Assembly (NCBI GenBank): GCA_944321005.1
Contig: CALUJT010000097.1
Coordinates: 1-7,954 of the forward strand
Source: an uncultured Atopobiaceae bacterium
GTDB taxonomy: Bacteria > Actinomycetota > Coriobacteriia > Coriobacteriales > Atopobiaceae
Reading direction: 5' to 3'
DNA: 7,954 bases
The translations under genes were made by a program, and so were the position numbers. Of the stretch, positions 1 to 6,260 are shown piece by piece. Under the pieces are notes generated by a model. The model had not been told where the DNA came from. It made no database searches and saw only the letters and a list, made by a program, of their open reading frames with translations. Each line of letters starts with the position of its first letter. The stretch's first letter is position 1.

Positions 1-495
1 GGCCACGCCGAGCCCCAGCGCGTAGAGAGGCAGGCTGCCCAGCACGATGCCCGCCCAGGCGGCAGCGAGCGGGACGGGCCCGAGCGGCAGGCGCCCGGCG
101 GCGGCGAGCACGGCCCCGAACACGCCGAGCGCCACGGCCAGCGCGCCCGCGCCGAGCGCCGCGAGGGCGAGCAGCTTCGCCGCGACGGCGCGCCCGCGCG
201 AGGGGACCGCCGTGAGGTTGGCGAGGCGCCCGGCGGCGCGCTCCTCGTCCACGGCGAGCCCGCAGACGACGGCGGACATGAGGGGCATGAGGGCGCCGAG
301 GAACTGGGCGTAGGCGTCCGCGCCCAGCGCCGGGTCCCATCGGGCGACGGAGAAGTACTCGCCACAGGCAAGGCCGGCGGCCAGGCCGCAGACGAGGTGC
401 ACCGCCGCGAGCGGGGAGCGCGCCAGGCGCAGGGCCTCGGAGCGCAGGGCCCGCGGGAGCGTCATGCGCGGCGCCGCACCGGAGAGTCGTGCCAT
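1..495 (-). CDS. LanG/MutG-like ABC permease, C-terminus cut by window edge
   Basis: Membrane subunit of an ABC exporter of the lantibiotic-protection class, third gene of the F-E-G operon. The ATG at 495 is preceded by GAGGTGA about six bases upstream and lies 5 nt after the stop of the E permease; the frame stays open for 165 codons to the edge. Visible are a basic N-terminus with the pattern ALRSEALRLARSP (residues 16-28), a hydrophobic segment at about 29-50, a second at about 64-82, then the cytoplasmic motif DEERAAGRLANLTAVPSRGRAVAAK (81-107, typical of MutG/EpiG permeases), a hydrophobic stretch at about 108-132 and another at about 141-165. Family members are usually about 240-250 residues, so roughly a third is missing beyond the edge. 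The family assignment rests on this motif and on gene order; a generic ABC-2 permease is the alternative. Confidence 0.85.
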   Translation of the reverse strand, partial: MARLSGAAPRMTLPRALRSEALRLARSPLAAVHLVCGLAAGLACGEYFSVARWDPALGADAYAQFLGALMPLMSAVVCGLAVDEERAAGRLANLTAVPSRGRAVAAKLLALAALGAGALAVALGVFGAVLAAAGRLPLGPVPLAAAWAGIVLGSLPLYALGLGVA

Positions 496-500
496 GGCTA

Positions 501-1267
501 TCACCTCTCCTCGGAGCGCGCGAACCAGGCCGCGCCCGCCGCCGTGAGCGCGGCGTACGCGAGCGCGCAGACCAGAAGGCCGGCCAGCGTGAGCGCGCCG
601 TCCGCCGCGAGCGCCCCGCCGAGCGCCATGTCGGCCGCGAGCGGCTCGCCGCTCGGCAGCACGGGGATGAAGCTCGTGGGGATCACCATGCTCGCCGACG
701 GCGGGAAGAGCTGCGGCAGCGGCACCAGCGACCAGGCGAACCCGCCCACGAGCTGCGCGGCGAGCGGGCAGAAGATGCCCGCGAGCATGCCGAGCCGCGC
801 CGTGAGGAAGAGCCCCGCGGGGATCATCCACGCCGCGGTCACCGTGTTCACGAGCGCGCAGAGGAGCATCGTGAGCGTGCCGGCGGCCGTGAGGCCCTGC
901 GAGGAGAATGCCGACCCCGCGAGGTAGACGCCGAAGACCACGAGGTTCGAGAGCGCGCAGAGCGCGAGGCACCAGAGCGCCTTGGCCCACCAGGCGCGCC
1001 CGAGCGGGAAGCCAAGGCCCAGCAGGCCCCGCATCCGCGTGCGCGCGTCGGCCCGTGCGACGCACGCCACCACGAGCGAGAGCGCCACGGGCAGGAAGAG
1101 CGCGTACCAGTAGTTCCACGCGCTGAAGGACTGGACGCCCCGGTAGGGCATCGCGCCGAGCAGCGGCATCGGCAGCGCCATGAGCACGGCCAGGCGAACC
1201 GGCGCCGCGTGGCGCGACTTCAGCGCCTCGGCGCGCAGGCCCGCGATCAGGCCGGTCTTCTCGCCCG

Positions 1268-1271
<4 letters not shown>
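501..1271 (-). CDS. LanE/MutE-like ABC permease
   Basis: Integral-membrane subunit of 256 residues that would pair with the LanG-like protein and the LanF-like ATPase to remove lantibiotic-type peptides from the membrane. Its ATG overlaps the ATPase stop by 4 nt (ATGA), with GGGGAGGTGG just upstream, so translation is probably coupled. About six hydrophobic segments can be seen: roughly 25-41, 54-73, 97-118, 129-149, 158-181 and 226-251. MutE/EpiE-like features are LRAEALKSR near the N-terminus (12-20), the aromatic NYWYALFLP stretch (53-61), the cytoplasmic GLGFPLGRAWWAKAL segment (85-99) and a late PxSFIPVLPSGEPL region (about 198-211). Length fits the family (about 245-260). Codon use resembles the neighbours. 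The family call is inference from pattern memory plus the E-loop ATPase next door. Confidence 0.9.
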
Positions 1272-1996
<725 letters not shown>

Positions 1997-2063
1997 GGGT
2001 TCGTCCCTTCTCTTCCGGGCGCGCGTGCCGAGTCGCCGTGCCCGCGCGCCGTCCCTTCGGGTT

Positions 2064-2077
2064 CACCATCCATGGTG
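2064..2077. repeat. Short inverted repeat in the lanFEG-type leader
   Basis: CACCAT and ATGGTG flank CC (2070-2071), a perfect 6-bp inverted repeat about 70-80 bp before the ATPase start and just downstream of the candidate -10. It could be an operator half-site pair or only a weak hairpin; no evidence separates these. Confidence 0.3.
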
Positions 2078-2084
2078 GGGCGTG

Positions 2085-2110
2085 TTTCTAACGAAGCTGT
2101 AACGGCCGTT
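2085..2110 (-). promoter_or_regulatory. Candidate promoter/operator of the lanFEG-type operon
   Basis: Read on the minus strand this holds CGTTA-N6-CGTTA, a direct repeat with an 11-bp period, followed directly by TAGAAA (2090-2085), a 4-of-6 match to a -10 box. The -35 position 17 bp upstream reads CCCAAC, a poor match. Direct repeats of about 11 bp over a weak -35 are typical of OmpR/PhoB-family activated promoters. The palindrome AACGGCCGTT (2101-2110) overlaps the upstream repeat. The leader to the ATPase start would be about 80 nt. Assignment to a two-component system is inference. Confidence 0.35.
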
Positions 2111-2175
2111 GGGCTCTTTTGGCTCCGCCAGCCTCCGCAAGCCCCTGCCAGGCGATGCCCTCCACAACGGCGCGC

Positions 2176-2184
2176 TGGTAGAAT
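2176..2184 (+). promoter_or_regulatory. Extended -10 promoter-like site in the gene-free region
   Basis: TGGTAGAAT fits an extended -10 element (TG, one base, then TAGAAT). No good -35 is seen 17 bp upstream. The sequence GGTAGAATGGGC occurs here and again, on the other strand, before the lipoprotein gene. Transcription would run rightward from about 2191 into a region with no convincing gene, so a noncoding RNA, a remnant or chance are all possible. Confidence 0.3.
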
Positions 2185-2248
2185 GGGCAGACGAAGGAGC
2201 GTGGGCCCGGATGAAGAGCGAGGCGAAGGCGGGCCGGACGTCCAGCAC

Positions 2249-2270
2249 GGGTGCGGTACGCTGCGCACCC
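2249..2270. repeat. GC-rich hairpin downstream of the plus-strand promoter-like site
   Basis: GGGTGCG (2249-2255) and CGCACCC (2264-2270) form a perfect 7-bp stem with an 8-nt loop. No T-tract follows, so it is not a clear intrinsic terminator. It lies about 60 nt after the predicted start of any rightward transcript from 2179-2184. Confidence 0.4.
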
Positions 2271-2373
2271 GGACGCGATGCTGCTGACGCTGCGCCTCAG
2301 GGCATGAAAGTGGCACGCAAAATCGGGTAGAGCCAAGGGTTTTCCATCTGAGCCAAGCATGACCAGGTAATGG

Positions 2374-2517
2374 CCCACACCCCACCACCACCCGCTGTCC
2401 GTCGAGGGTCGTCCGCAGCCCAACTGCCTCCGCTCCGTCGCGCGCACGGCTCGGAAACCGACCCGCCCTGCACGGAGAGCGCCACTCACGGCCATGCCCG
2501 CCGCTCCGGCTGTGTAT
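2374..2517 (-). repeat. Left arm of a 144-bp imperfect inverted repeat
   Basis: This arm, read on the minus strand, corresponds to 2610-2753 read on the plus strand. Matching blocks in outer-to-inner order are a perfect 22-bp block (2374-2395 with 2732-2753), 12 of 13 bases (2416-2428 with 2699-2711), 15 of 16 (2456-2471 with 2657-2672), a perfect 10-bp block (2490-2499 with 2628-2637) and a perfect 10-bp block (2508-2517 with 2610-2619). The stretches between have drifted, with compensating small indels. The outer end is C-rich on the plus strand. Confidence 0.85.
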
Positions 2518-2543
2518 TGCTCCGCGGCTCGGGACAGCCGGCT

Positions 2544-2603
2544 GCGCCGTCTGCCCTTCGCGGCGGTCGCACACGCGGGCCGCGCCGTCTGCCCCTCGCG
2601 GCG
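2544..2603. repeat. 22-bp direct repeat between the inverted arms
   Basis: Two copies, 2544-2565 and 2582-2603, identical at 21 of 22 positions (one T/C difference), with a 38-bp period. The shared core is GCCGTCTGCCC followed by TCGCGGCG. They sit in the 92-bp spacer separating the inverted arms and are in direct, not inverted, orientation, so they break the symmetry of the larger structure. Confidence 0.8.
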
Positions 2604-2609
2604 CTGCGT

Positions 2610-2753
2610 ATACACAGCCTACGCTCTGGGCATGGCCTGCCGGGAGTTTGACGCGCGCAGGTCGGGTCGGTTCCTCGCGGCGGCGCGCACTCCGCTACGG
2701 CAGATGGGCTGCTGCTCTCTCGCCCTCGTTCGCGGGTGGTGGTGGGGTGTGGG
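2610..2753 (+). repeat. Right arm of a 144-bp imperfect inverted repeat
   Basis: Partner of 2374-2517. It begins with ATACACAGCC at its inner end and finishes with a G-rich run (2732-2753) consisting of GGG, GG, GG, GGGG and GGG separated by one or two bases, which could form a G-quadruplex on this strand. It ends 29 bp before the XRE stop codon, so it lies immediately downstream of that gene. Both arms are the same length, which suggests two copies of one defined unit. Confidence 0.85.
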
Positions 2754-2782
2754 TGTCCGCTCGCAGCCCAAAGGGGCCGCCC

Positions 2783-3412
2783 CTAGCCGAGGAGCCCCTG
2801 CAAGAGCTGGACGCCGTAGCGGGCGCACAGGTAGCCGACCGCGGCGGCGAGGACCACCATGCCGACAGAGCGCACGGCGCGCATCCAGCCCGGAATCGCC
2901 CGTTCGCGGCGGCCTCGCTCGGTGTCGCGGTTTGGCTCGACGCCGTTCCAGAAGTCCAGCACCTCGCGATAGGTCGCGAGGTCGTGGTCGCGCTTGATCC
3001 TCTCCGCCCAGTGCGAGCAGAACATGAGGCACGCCCAGAGCACGAGCGTGAGCGGGAGGGTGGGCACCACCTGGACGCCCTTCCACCCCCAGATCTCGAC
3101 CTGAGCCACCGCCCATAGTGCGGCGGCGACCGTGCATGCCGCGAGGGCGATCATCGCCGCGCCCAGCCTCCTGATGATGACGACGTCCCTCTCGATGGTC
3201 TCGTTCATGGTCTCCACGTCTCCTTTGACGAGAGAGTCCACGGACGCGCCGAAGATCTCGGAGAGCAGGAGCAGGCTCTGGACGTCGGGGTAGGTCTTGC
3301 CGTTCTCCCAGGAACTGATTGTCTGTCGGCTCACGTACACGCGCGCCGCGAGGTCGTCCTGCGACATCCCGTGCGCCGTGCGCAGCTCGCGTATCCTCCC
3401 GCCGACCTCCAT
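2783..3412 (-). CDS. XRE-family regulator with a three-segment membrane domain
   Basis: Protein of 209 residues. An N-terminal helix-turn-helix of XRE/Cro type covers about 5-63, with SQDDLAARVYVSRQTISSWENGKTYPD as its core (17-43). The rest is hydrophobic: probable membrane segments at about 83-104, 113-133 and 180-198, with a charged loop at 138-172. This architecture would hold the DNA-binding domain at the inner face of the membrane. The ATG at 3412 was chosen because GGAGGGAGAGAGGC precedes it and the HTH starts immediately; an upstream in-frame ATG (3490) would add a basic, non-conserved extension with no comparable ribosome binding site. It is transcribed alone, with 231 bp upstream. 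XRE proteins of this form are often encoded beside transporters and may sense membrane state, but no ligand or target can be read here. Confidence 0.92.
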   Translation of the reverse strand: MEVGGRIRELRTAHGMSQDDLAARVYVSRQTISSWENGKTYPDVQSLLLLSEIFGASVDSLVKGDVETMNETIERDVVIIRRLGAAMIALAACTVAAALWAVAQVEIWGWKGVQVVPTLPLTLVLWACLMFCSHWAERIKRDHDLATYREVLDFWNGVEPNRDTERGRRERAIPGWMRAVRSVGMVVLAAAVGYLCARYGVQLLQGLLG

Positions 3413-3477
3413 GCCTCTCTCCCTCCGTCCTCCTCGGCGCGGCCCCTTACGGGCCAGACCATGACACGTCTCGCGGA

Positions 3478-3507
3478 ATCGTACCATCAAAGGGTCCCGA
3501 CATCGGG
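3478..3507 (-). promoter_or_regulatory. Candidate promoter and palindromic operator of the XRE gene
   Basis: On the minus strand TACGAT (3483-3478) is a 4-of-6 match to a -10 box about 65 bp before the start codon. Just upstream, within the expected -35/spacer area, is the palindrome CCCGATGTCGGG (3507-3496; 5-bp arms, 2-bp centre). A palindrome there is a natural autoregulatory site for an XRE dimer. A TTGACG hexamer at 3534-3529 has no good -10 at 17 bp. Confidence 0.3.
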
Positions 3508-3643
3508 CGCCGCGGGGCGAGAAACGCGCGTCAAGAGTTCTTTACGCGGCCCCTACCTGCGGCTTTCCGAGGCGCACGTGGCCCGGTCGACGGTCGCGGC
3601 GCCTCCTTCACGGCGGGCGAGAAGAGTGTCGGGTCGCTCGGCG

Positions 3644-4144
3644 CTACCCCGCGAGCGCGCGCAGCGAGTCGGCTGCCGCCCGCGACGTGATGTGGAGCCT
3701 GAGGCCGATGGGGCTCACCTCGAGCTCCACGACGGGCGACCCCTCGTAGGTGGTGACCTCGAGCACCTTGACCTCGCCGAGGTCGTCGGCGCTCTGCCCG
3801 AGCTTCTGCGTCTCGGGCTGCCACAGCTCGAAGGCGTACTCCGCGTCGGCGTCCGGCTCCGCGGCGATGCCGCTCTCCTCAGAGAACGGCTCGAAGGCGT
3901 CCTCGATCTGGTCCTGGTCGGTCAGCTCGCGCACGACCTCGCCGGTCCTCGCGTCCCTCACGACGAGGCGGGAGACCTTGCCCCAGTCGACGTCCGAGAG
4001 CGTGTCGGCGAGCTCCTGCGCCTGCGAGGCGAAGTCCTCCGCCTGGTCGGCGACGTCGTCGAGGCCGGGCAGGCCGAAGCACCCCGCGAGCGGCAGCGCG
4101 ACGGTCGCGGCGAGCAGGGCGGCGATGGCGGTGCGTGCTCTCAT
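3644..4144 (-). CDS. Small acidic lipoprotein of unknown function
   Basis: Protein of 166 residues beginning with a lipoprotein signal peptide: basic MRAR, a hydrophobic core (5-18) and the lipobox LPLAGC (17-22), so Cys22 would be lipidated and the mature protein held on the outer face of the membrane. The mature part starts with an acidic helical stretch (about 28-52, DDVADQAEDFASQAQELADTL) followed by a mixed alpha/beta region with a beta-rich end (123-153). I recognise no enzymatic motif or named domain. The ATG at 4144 has GAGGAG 7-8 bases upstream, and the signal peptide fits exactly; a longer in-frame reading to 4642 only adds antisense shadow sequence. It seems to be its own transcription unit, between the ABC permease (123 bp upstream) and the XRE gene (231 bp downstream). 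A functional link to either is possible but not shown. Confidence 0.9.
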   Translation of the reverse strand: MRARTAIAALLAATVALPLAGCFGLPGLDDVADQAEDFASQAQELADTLSDVDWGKVSRLVVRDARTGEVVRELTDQDQIEDAFEPFSEESGIAAEPDADAEYAFELWQPETQKLGQSADDLGEVKVLEVTTYEGSPVVELEVSPIGLRLHITSRAAADSLRALAG

Positions 4145-4172
4145 TGGTCTCCTCTCGATTCGGCTCCCGCCC

Positions 4173-4178
4173 ATTCTA
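4173..4178 (-). promoter_or_regulatory. -10 element of the lipoprotein gene
   Basis: TAGAAT on the minus strand, a 5-of-6 match to TATAAT, about 29 bp before the ATG. It is part of GGTAGAATGGGC, which recurs at 2177-2188 on the plus strand. The -35 area (TTCCGC at 17 bp) is weak and lies inside the hairpin 4181-4230. Confidence 0.5.
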
Positions 4179-4180
4179 CC

Positions 4181-4230
4181 CCCTGGGCCGCCCCCGCGGA
4201 ATCTCTCCCACGGGGGCGTCTCGCCCAGGG
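4181..4230 (-). terminator. Large GC-rich hairpin, probable terminator of the ABC operon
   Basis: Two nested perfect stems: CCCTGGGC with GCCCAGGG (4181-4188 and 4223-4230), and GCCCCCG with CGGGGGC (4190-4196 and 4211-4217), around a 14-nt loop. It begins 37 bp after the permease stop codon, so it fits the end of that operon. There is no T-tract; instead the -10 of the lipoprotein gene follows within 2 bp. Termination is therefore inferred from place and stability only; a role in lipoprotein promoter structure is also possible. Confidence 0.55.
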
Positions 4231-4266
4231 ACCGGGGCTCGTGGGGACTGTCTTTTGGGCCCTGGC

Positions 4267-5028
4267 CTAGTTGTCCCGGGCGAGCCTGCGGTAGAGGGCA
4301 GCGAAGACCGCGGCGCCGGCGACAGCCCACGCGATCGTCACCGCCATCGGGGCCAGGGAGTCGGACGTGAGGAGGCGCCCGTCGGCGGCGAGGCCGAGCA
4401 GGTCGTAGACGCCCCCGAGCGGCGTGAACTCGGCGATCGCGTCGACGGCGTCGTTCGCCGTCCCGAAGGTGGGCACGAGGGCCAGCAGCAGCACGGGCAC
4501 GCTGTAGAAGCCCGCCGTCATCTGGTCGCGCGAGGCGAGCCCGAGCACGAGCGACACGAGCACCACGGGCACGGCGCCCAGCGCGGTGAGGGCGAGGTAG
4601 ACGGGCAGCAGCGCGGGGTCGCCCCCCGCGACGGCGAAGCACGCCGCGCCGACCGCGACCACCGCCGCGAGCGTCACTCCGCCCTTGGACGCGGCCACCT
4701 CGCCGGCCCCGACGTTGGCGAGCATGAGGGTGCGCAGGGTGTGCTTCTCCTTCTCCTCGGCGATGCCGTAGATGAGCACCATCGAGGCGACCATCCCGAC
4801 GCTCATGCAGAGCCCGGAGCCGAGCAGGAACTTCTGGAACTCGCCCTCGGCGGCAGCGAGCCCCGCGCCGGAGAGCCCCGCGTCCGCCGCCGTGTCACCG
4901 ATGACGAGGCGGAACAGCAGCATGAAGCCGATGGGCATGAGCAGCACCACGAGCATCGTGGGGTTCTTGAAGAGGTCGGCGAGGTCCTTCGTGGCGAGCG
5001 CGCCGACGCGCCTCATCGTGGCGTCCAT
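4267..5028 (-). CDS. ABC-2 type transporter permease
   Basis: Integral-membrane protein of 253 residues, last gene of the LytTR-associated operon; it would form the transport path energised by the ATPase encoded 1 nt upstream. An amphipathic N-terminal helix, LATKDLADLFKNP (11-23), precedes the first membrane segment (about 24-44). Further hydrophobic segments are at about 68-89, 117-136, 141-166, 174-190 and 226-246. The cytoplasmic stretch AEEKEKHTLRTLMLANVGAGE (90-110) and the pattern SRDQMTAGFYSVP (166-178) are typical of ABC-2 permeases of the NatB/ABC2_membrane_3 kind. GGGAG at the end of the ATPase gene is the likely ribosome binding site, so translation is coupled. It is similar along its length to the divergent permease at 7397. 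Substrate unknown; export is the usual role of this class. Confidence 0.93.
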   Translation of the reverse strand: MDATMRRVGALATKDLADLFKNPTMLVVLLMPIGFMLLFRLVIGDTAADAGLSGAGLAAAEGEFQKFLLGSGLCMSVGMVASMVLIYGIAEEKEKHTLRTLMLANVGAGEVAASKGGVTLAAVVAVGAACFAVAGGDPALLPVYLALTALGAVPVVLVSLVLGLASRDQMTAGFYSVPVLLLALVPTFGTANDAVDAIAEFTPLGGVYDLLGLAADGRLLTSDSLAPMAVTIAWAVAGAAVFAALYRRLARDN

Positions 5029-5029
5029 C

Positions 5030-5884
5030 CTACAGCTCCCTTCCGGTCAGCTCGATGAAGACCTCCTCGAGGTCGGGCTCGTCCGAGTGTATCGACAGCA
5101 CCTCGCCGGCGGCGAAGAGCTCGCGCGCGGCGTCGGCGGACGCGGCGTCCTTCGTGAGCTCGACGGCGCCGCGGGTGCGCGTGGCCACCACGACGCGGTT
5201 GCGCGCGTGCTCCATGGTGAGCTCCGCCGGCGCTCCCGTCGCCGCGATGCGGCCCTCGTTGAGTATCGCCAGGCGGTCGCAGCAGCCCTCGGCCTCGGTC
5301 ATGTCGTGCGTGGTCAAAAAGACCGTGGTCCCGGCGCGGCGGAGCTCGGCGAGCATCCGGTGCACCTCGGCGCGGGCCGCCGGGTCCAGGCCGCTCGTCG
5401 GCTCGTCCAAAATGACGAGCTCCGGGCTGTGGACGAGCGCCGCGAGCAGCGCCGCCCTCTGGCGCATGCCCTTCGAGCAGTTCTTGACGAGCGTCTTGCG
5501 GTCCCGCTCGAGGCCCACGCGCTCGAGGAGCGCCGGTATGCCGCGCTCGCCGCGCCCGCGCACCTTCGCGTAGAGGCGCAGGTTCTCCTCGATGGTGAGC
5601 CGCTCGTAGAGGGCGCTCGTGTCCGAGAGGATGCCGATGCGGTCGTAGTCGGCGCCCGACGCGTTCTCGATGGGCCTGCCGAACAGCGTTATGCGCCCGG
5701 TGTCCGCCGTGAGCTGGCGGGTGAGCAGCTTGATCGTGGTGGTCTTGCCGGCGCCGGAGGGCCCCAGGAACCCGAAGCACTCGCCGCGCGCGACGGCGAA
5801 GGTGAGCCCGTCGAGTACGCGCTTGGCGCCGAAGGAGAGGCAGACGCCCTCCATCGAGAGCACGGGGCTATGCGTCGCGGCCAT
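5030..5884 (-). CDS. ABC transporter ATP-binding protein
   Basis: ATPase of 284 residues that should power the permease encoded next. Walker A is GPSGAGKTT (41-49), the signature is CSKGMRQR (136-143), Walker B and D-loop are LVILDEPTSGLDP (156-168), and the switch histidine is H193. The Q-loop position reads IGILSDTSALYERLT (83-97), with Asp88 in the usual Gln place. Residues 225-284 form a C-terminal extension ending in DEPDLEEVFIELTGREL, a common tail of NatA/YhaQ-like exporter ATPases. The ATG at 5884 has GGAAGGAGG seven bases upstream; the frame continues further upstream, but that part is a shadow of the two small genes. The first 17 bp overlap the end of the 50-residue gene, and the stop is separated by 1 nt from the permease start. 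Confidence 0.95.
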   Translation of the reverse strand: MAATHSPVLSMEGVCLSFGAKRVLDGLTFAVARGECFGFLGPSGAGKTTTIKLLTRQLTADTGRITLFGRPIENASGADYDRIGILSDTSALYERLTIEENLRLYAKVRGRGERGIPALLERVGLERDRKTLVKNCSKGMRQRAALLAALVHSPELVILDEPTSGLDPAARAEVHRMLAELRRAGTTVFLTTHDMTEAEGCCDRLAILNEGRIAATGAPAELTMEHARNRVVVATRTRGAVELTKDAASADAARELFAAGEVLSIHSDEPDLEEVFIELTGREL

Positions 5885-6020
5885 CGTCGCCCTCCTTCCG
5901 GGGAGCCTCCCCGCTCCCGCCCCTCTCGTCCTTCCGGTCCTTCTTGCGCCTGCCGGTCTCGAACACGCCTGCGGCGAAGCAGCACGCGATGATGATGACG
6001 CCCATGATCGCGGGGTCCAT
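5868..6020 (-). CDS. 50-residue single-pass membrane microprotein
   Basis: A short gene between the 72-residue protein and the ATPase. The product starts MDPAIMGVIIIACCFAAGVF, one membrane segment (about 4-20), followed by a strongly charged tail (RRKKDRKDER at 24-33, then Gly/Glu/Lys/Asp-rich to residue 50), predicting N-out, C-in topology. GGGAGG lies about ten bases upstream, the ATG is 1 nt after the previous stop (TAGCATG), and the end overlaps the ATPase start by 17 bp. By my count 46 of 50 codons end in G or C, as in the neighbours, so this is most likely a real gene rather than spacer. Family not recognised. Probably an accessory subunit or sensor of the ABC complex. Confidence 0.75.
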   Translation of the reverse strand: MDPAIMGVIIIACCFAAGVFETGRRKKDRKDERGGSGEAPRKEGDDGRDA

Positions 6021-6021
6021 G

Positions 6022-6240
6022 CTACATCGCCTCCCTCGCGGCGCGGTCGCCGGCGGCGAGCGCGGCCTCGAGGCTTTTGATGCGCTTCTCGGCGCGGGCG
6101 ATCTGGTAGCCGAGCCCCGCGGCGAGGAGTACCGTCGCGACGGCGAGCACCATCAGGAGCGCGGAGAGCTGCTCCAGCGTGAGCGGTGCGTTGGGCCCCA
6201 GCGCGTCGGTCACGATGTCGAGGACCTGCTGTTCGGTCAT
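6022..6240 (-). CDS. 72-residue membrane protein with short coiled-coil-like tail
   Basis: First gene of the ABC operon downstream of the LytTR regulator. Residues 1-22 are polar (MTEQQVLDIVTDALGP and on), 23-45 form one membrane segment (LEQLSALLMVLAVATVLLAAGLG region), and 46-72 are charged and helical (ARAEKRIKSLEAALAAGDRAARE), probably a short coiled coil. AAGGGA lies about seven bases before the ATG at 6240. Nearly all codons end in G or C. The following 50-residue gene starts 1 nt after its stop. I do not recognise the family. Its place, its single membrane pass and coiled-coil tail suggest a partner of the transporter encoded downstream; this is inference. Confidence 0.8.
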   Translation of the reverse strand: MTEQQVLDIVTDALGPNAPLTLEQLSALLMVLAVATVLLAAGLGYQIARAEKRIKSLEAALAAGDRAAREAM

Positions 6241-6260
6241 GGCGTTTCCCTTCTCGTCTC

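Larger units (their letters stand above)
2111..2782. other. Gene-free intergenic region with repeats
   Basis: About 670 bp between the lanFEG-type operon promoter and the end of the XRE gene. Open frames cross it on both strands, but none combines a ribosome binding site, the local codon pattern and a recognisable protein. The left part (about 2300-2372) is clearly less GC-rich than the rest of the window and contains the octamer GAGCCAAG twice with a 20-bp period (2330-2337 and 2350-2357). The remainder is occupied by the paired inverted arms and the central direct repeat listed separately. The different base composition and paired repeats suggest an inserted or dispersed element rather than a decayed gene; that is inference. 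Confidence 0.6.

Noticed and set aside
2210..2329. 39-codon plus-strand frame after the promoter-like site, with GAAGGAG upstream
   Set aside because: Spacing of the ribosome binding site is long, codon third positions are less GC-biased than in real genes here, and the peptide has no feature. Kept only as a possible RNA region.
2088..2615. Minus-strand 175-codon frame through the inverted-repeat region
   Set aside because: Spans repeat arms and promoter-like sites, mixed composition and no ribosome binding site. A WWWGV peptide appears from both arms only because the arms share sequence.
2770..2787. Small AGGGG/CCCCT stem followed by TTT behind the XRE stop as a terminator
   Set aside because: Only a 5-bp stem with a 3-nt loop that includes the stop codon and a very short T-run; too weak to call.
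2494..2997. Plus-strand 167-codon frame through the right arm and the XRE gene end
   Set aside because: Its second half is antisense to the XRE gene and its first half is repeat sequence; no domain.
3413..3490. Upstream ATG extending the XRE protein by 26 residues
   Set aside because: The extension is basic and unstructured, would cover the candidate promoter, and the start at 3412 has the better ribosome binding site.
3371..4270. Plus-strand frame of 299 codons across the lipoprotein
   Set aside because: Antisense to a gene with a perfect lipobox; product is charged and repetitive.
4135..5992. Two long overlapping plus-strand frames opposite the permease and ATPase
   Set aside because: His/Glu/Arg-rich shadows of the minus-strand genes; no recognisable motif.
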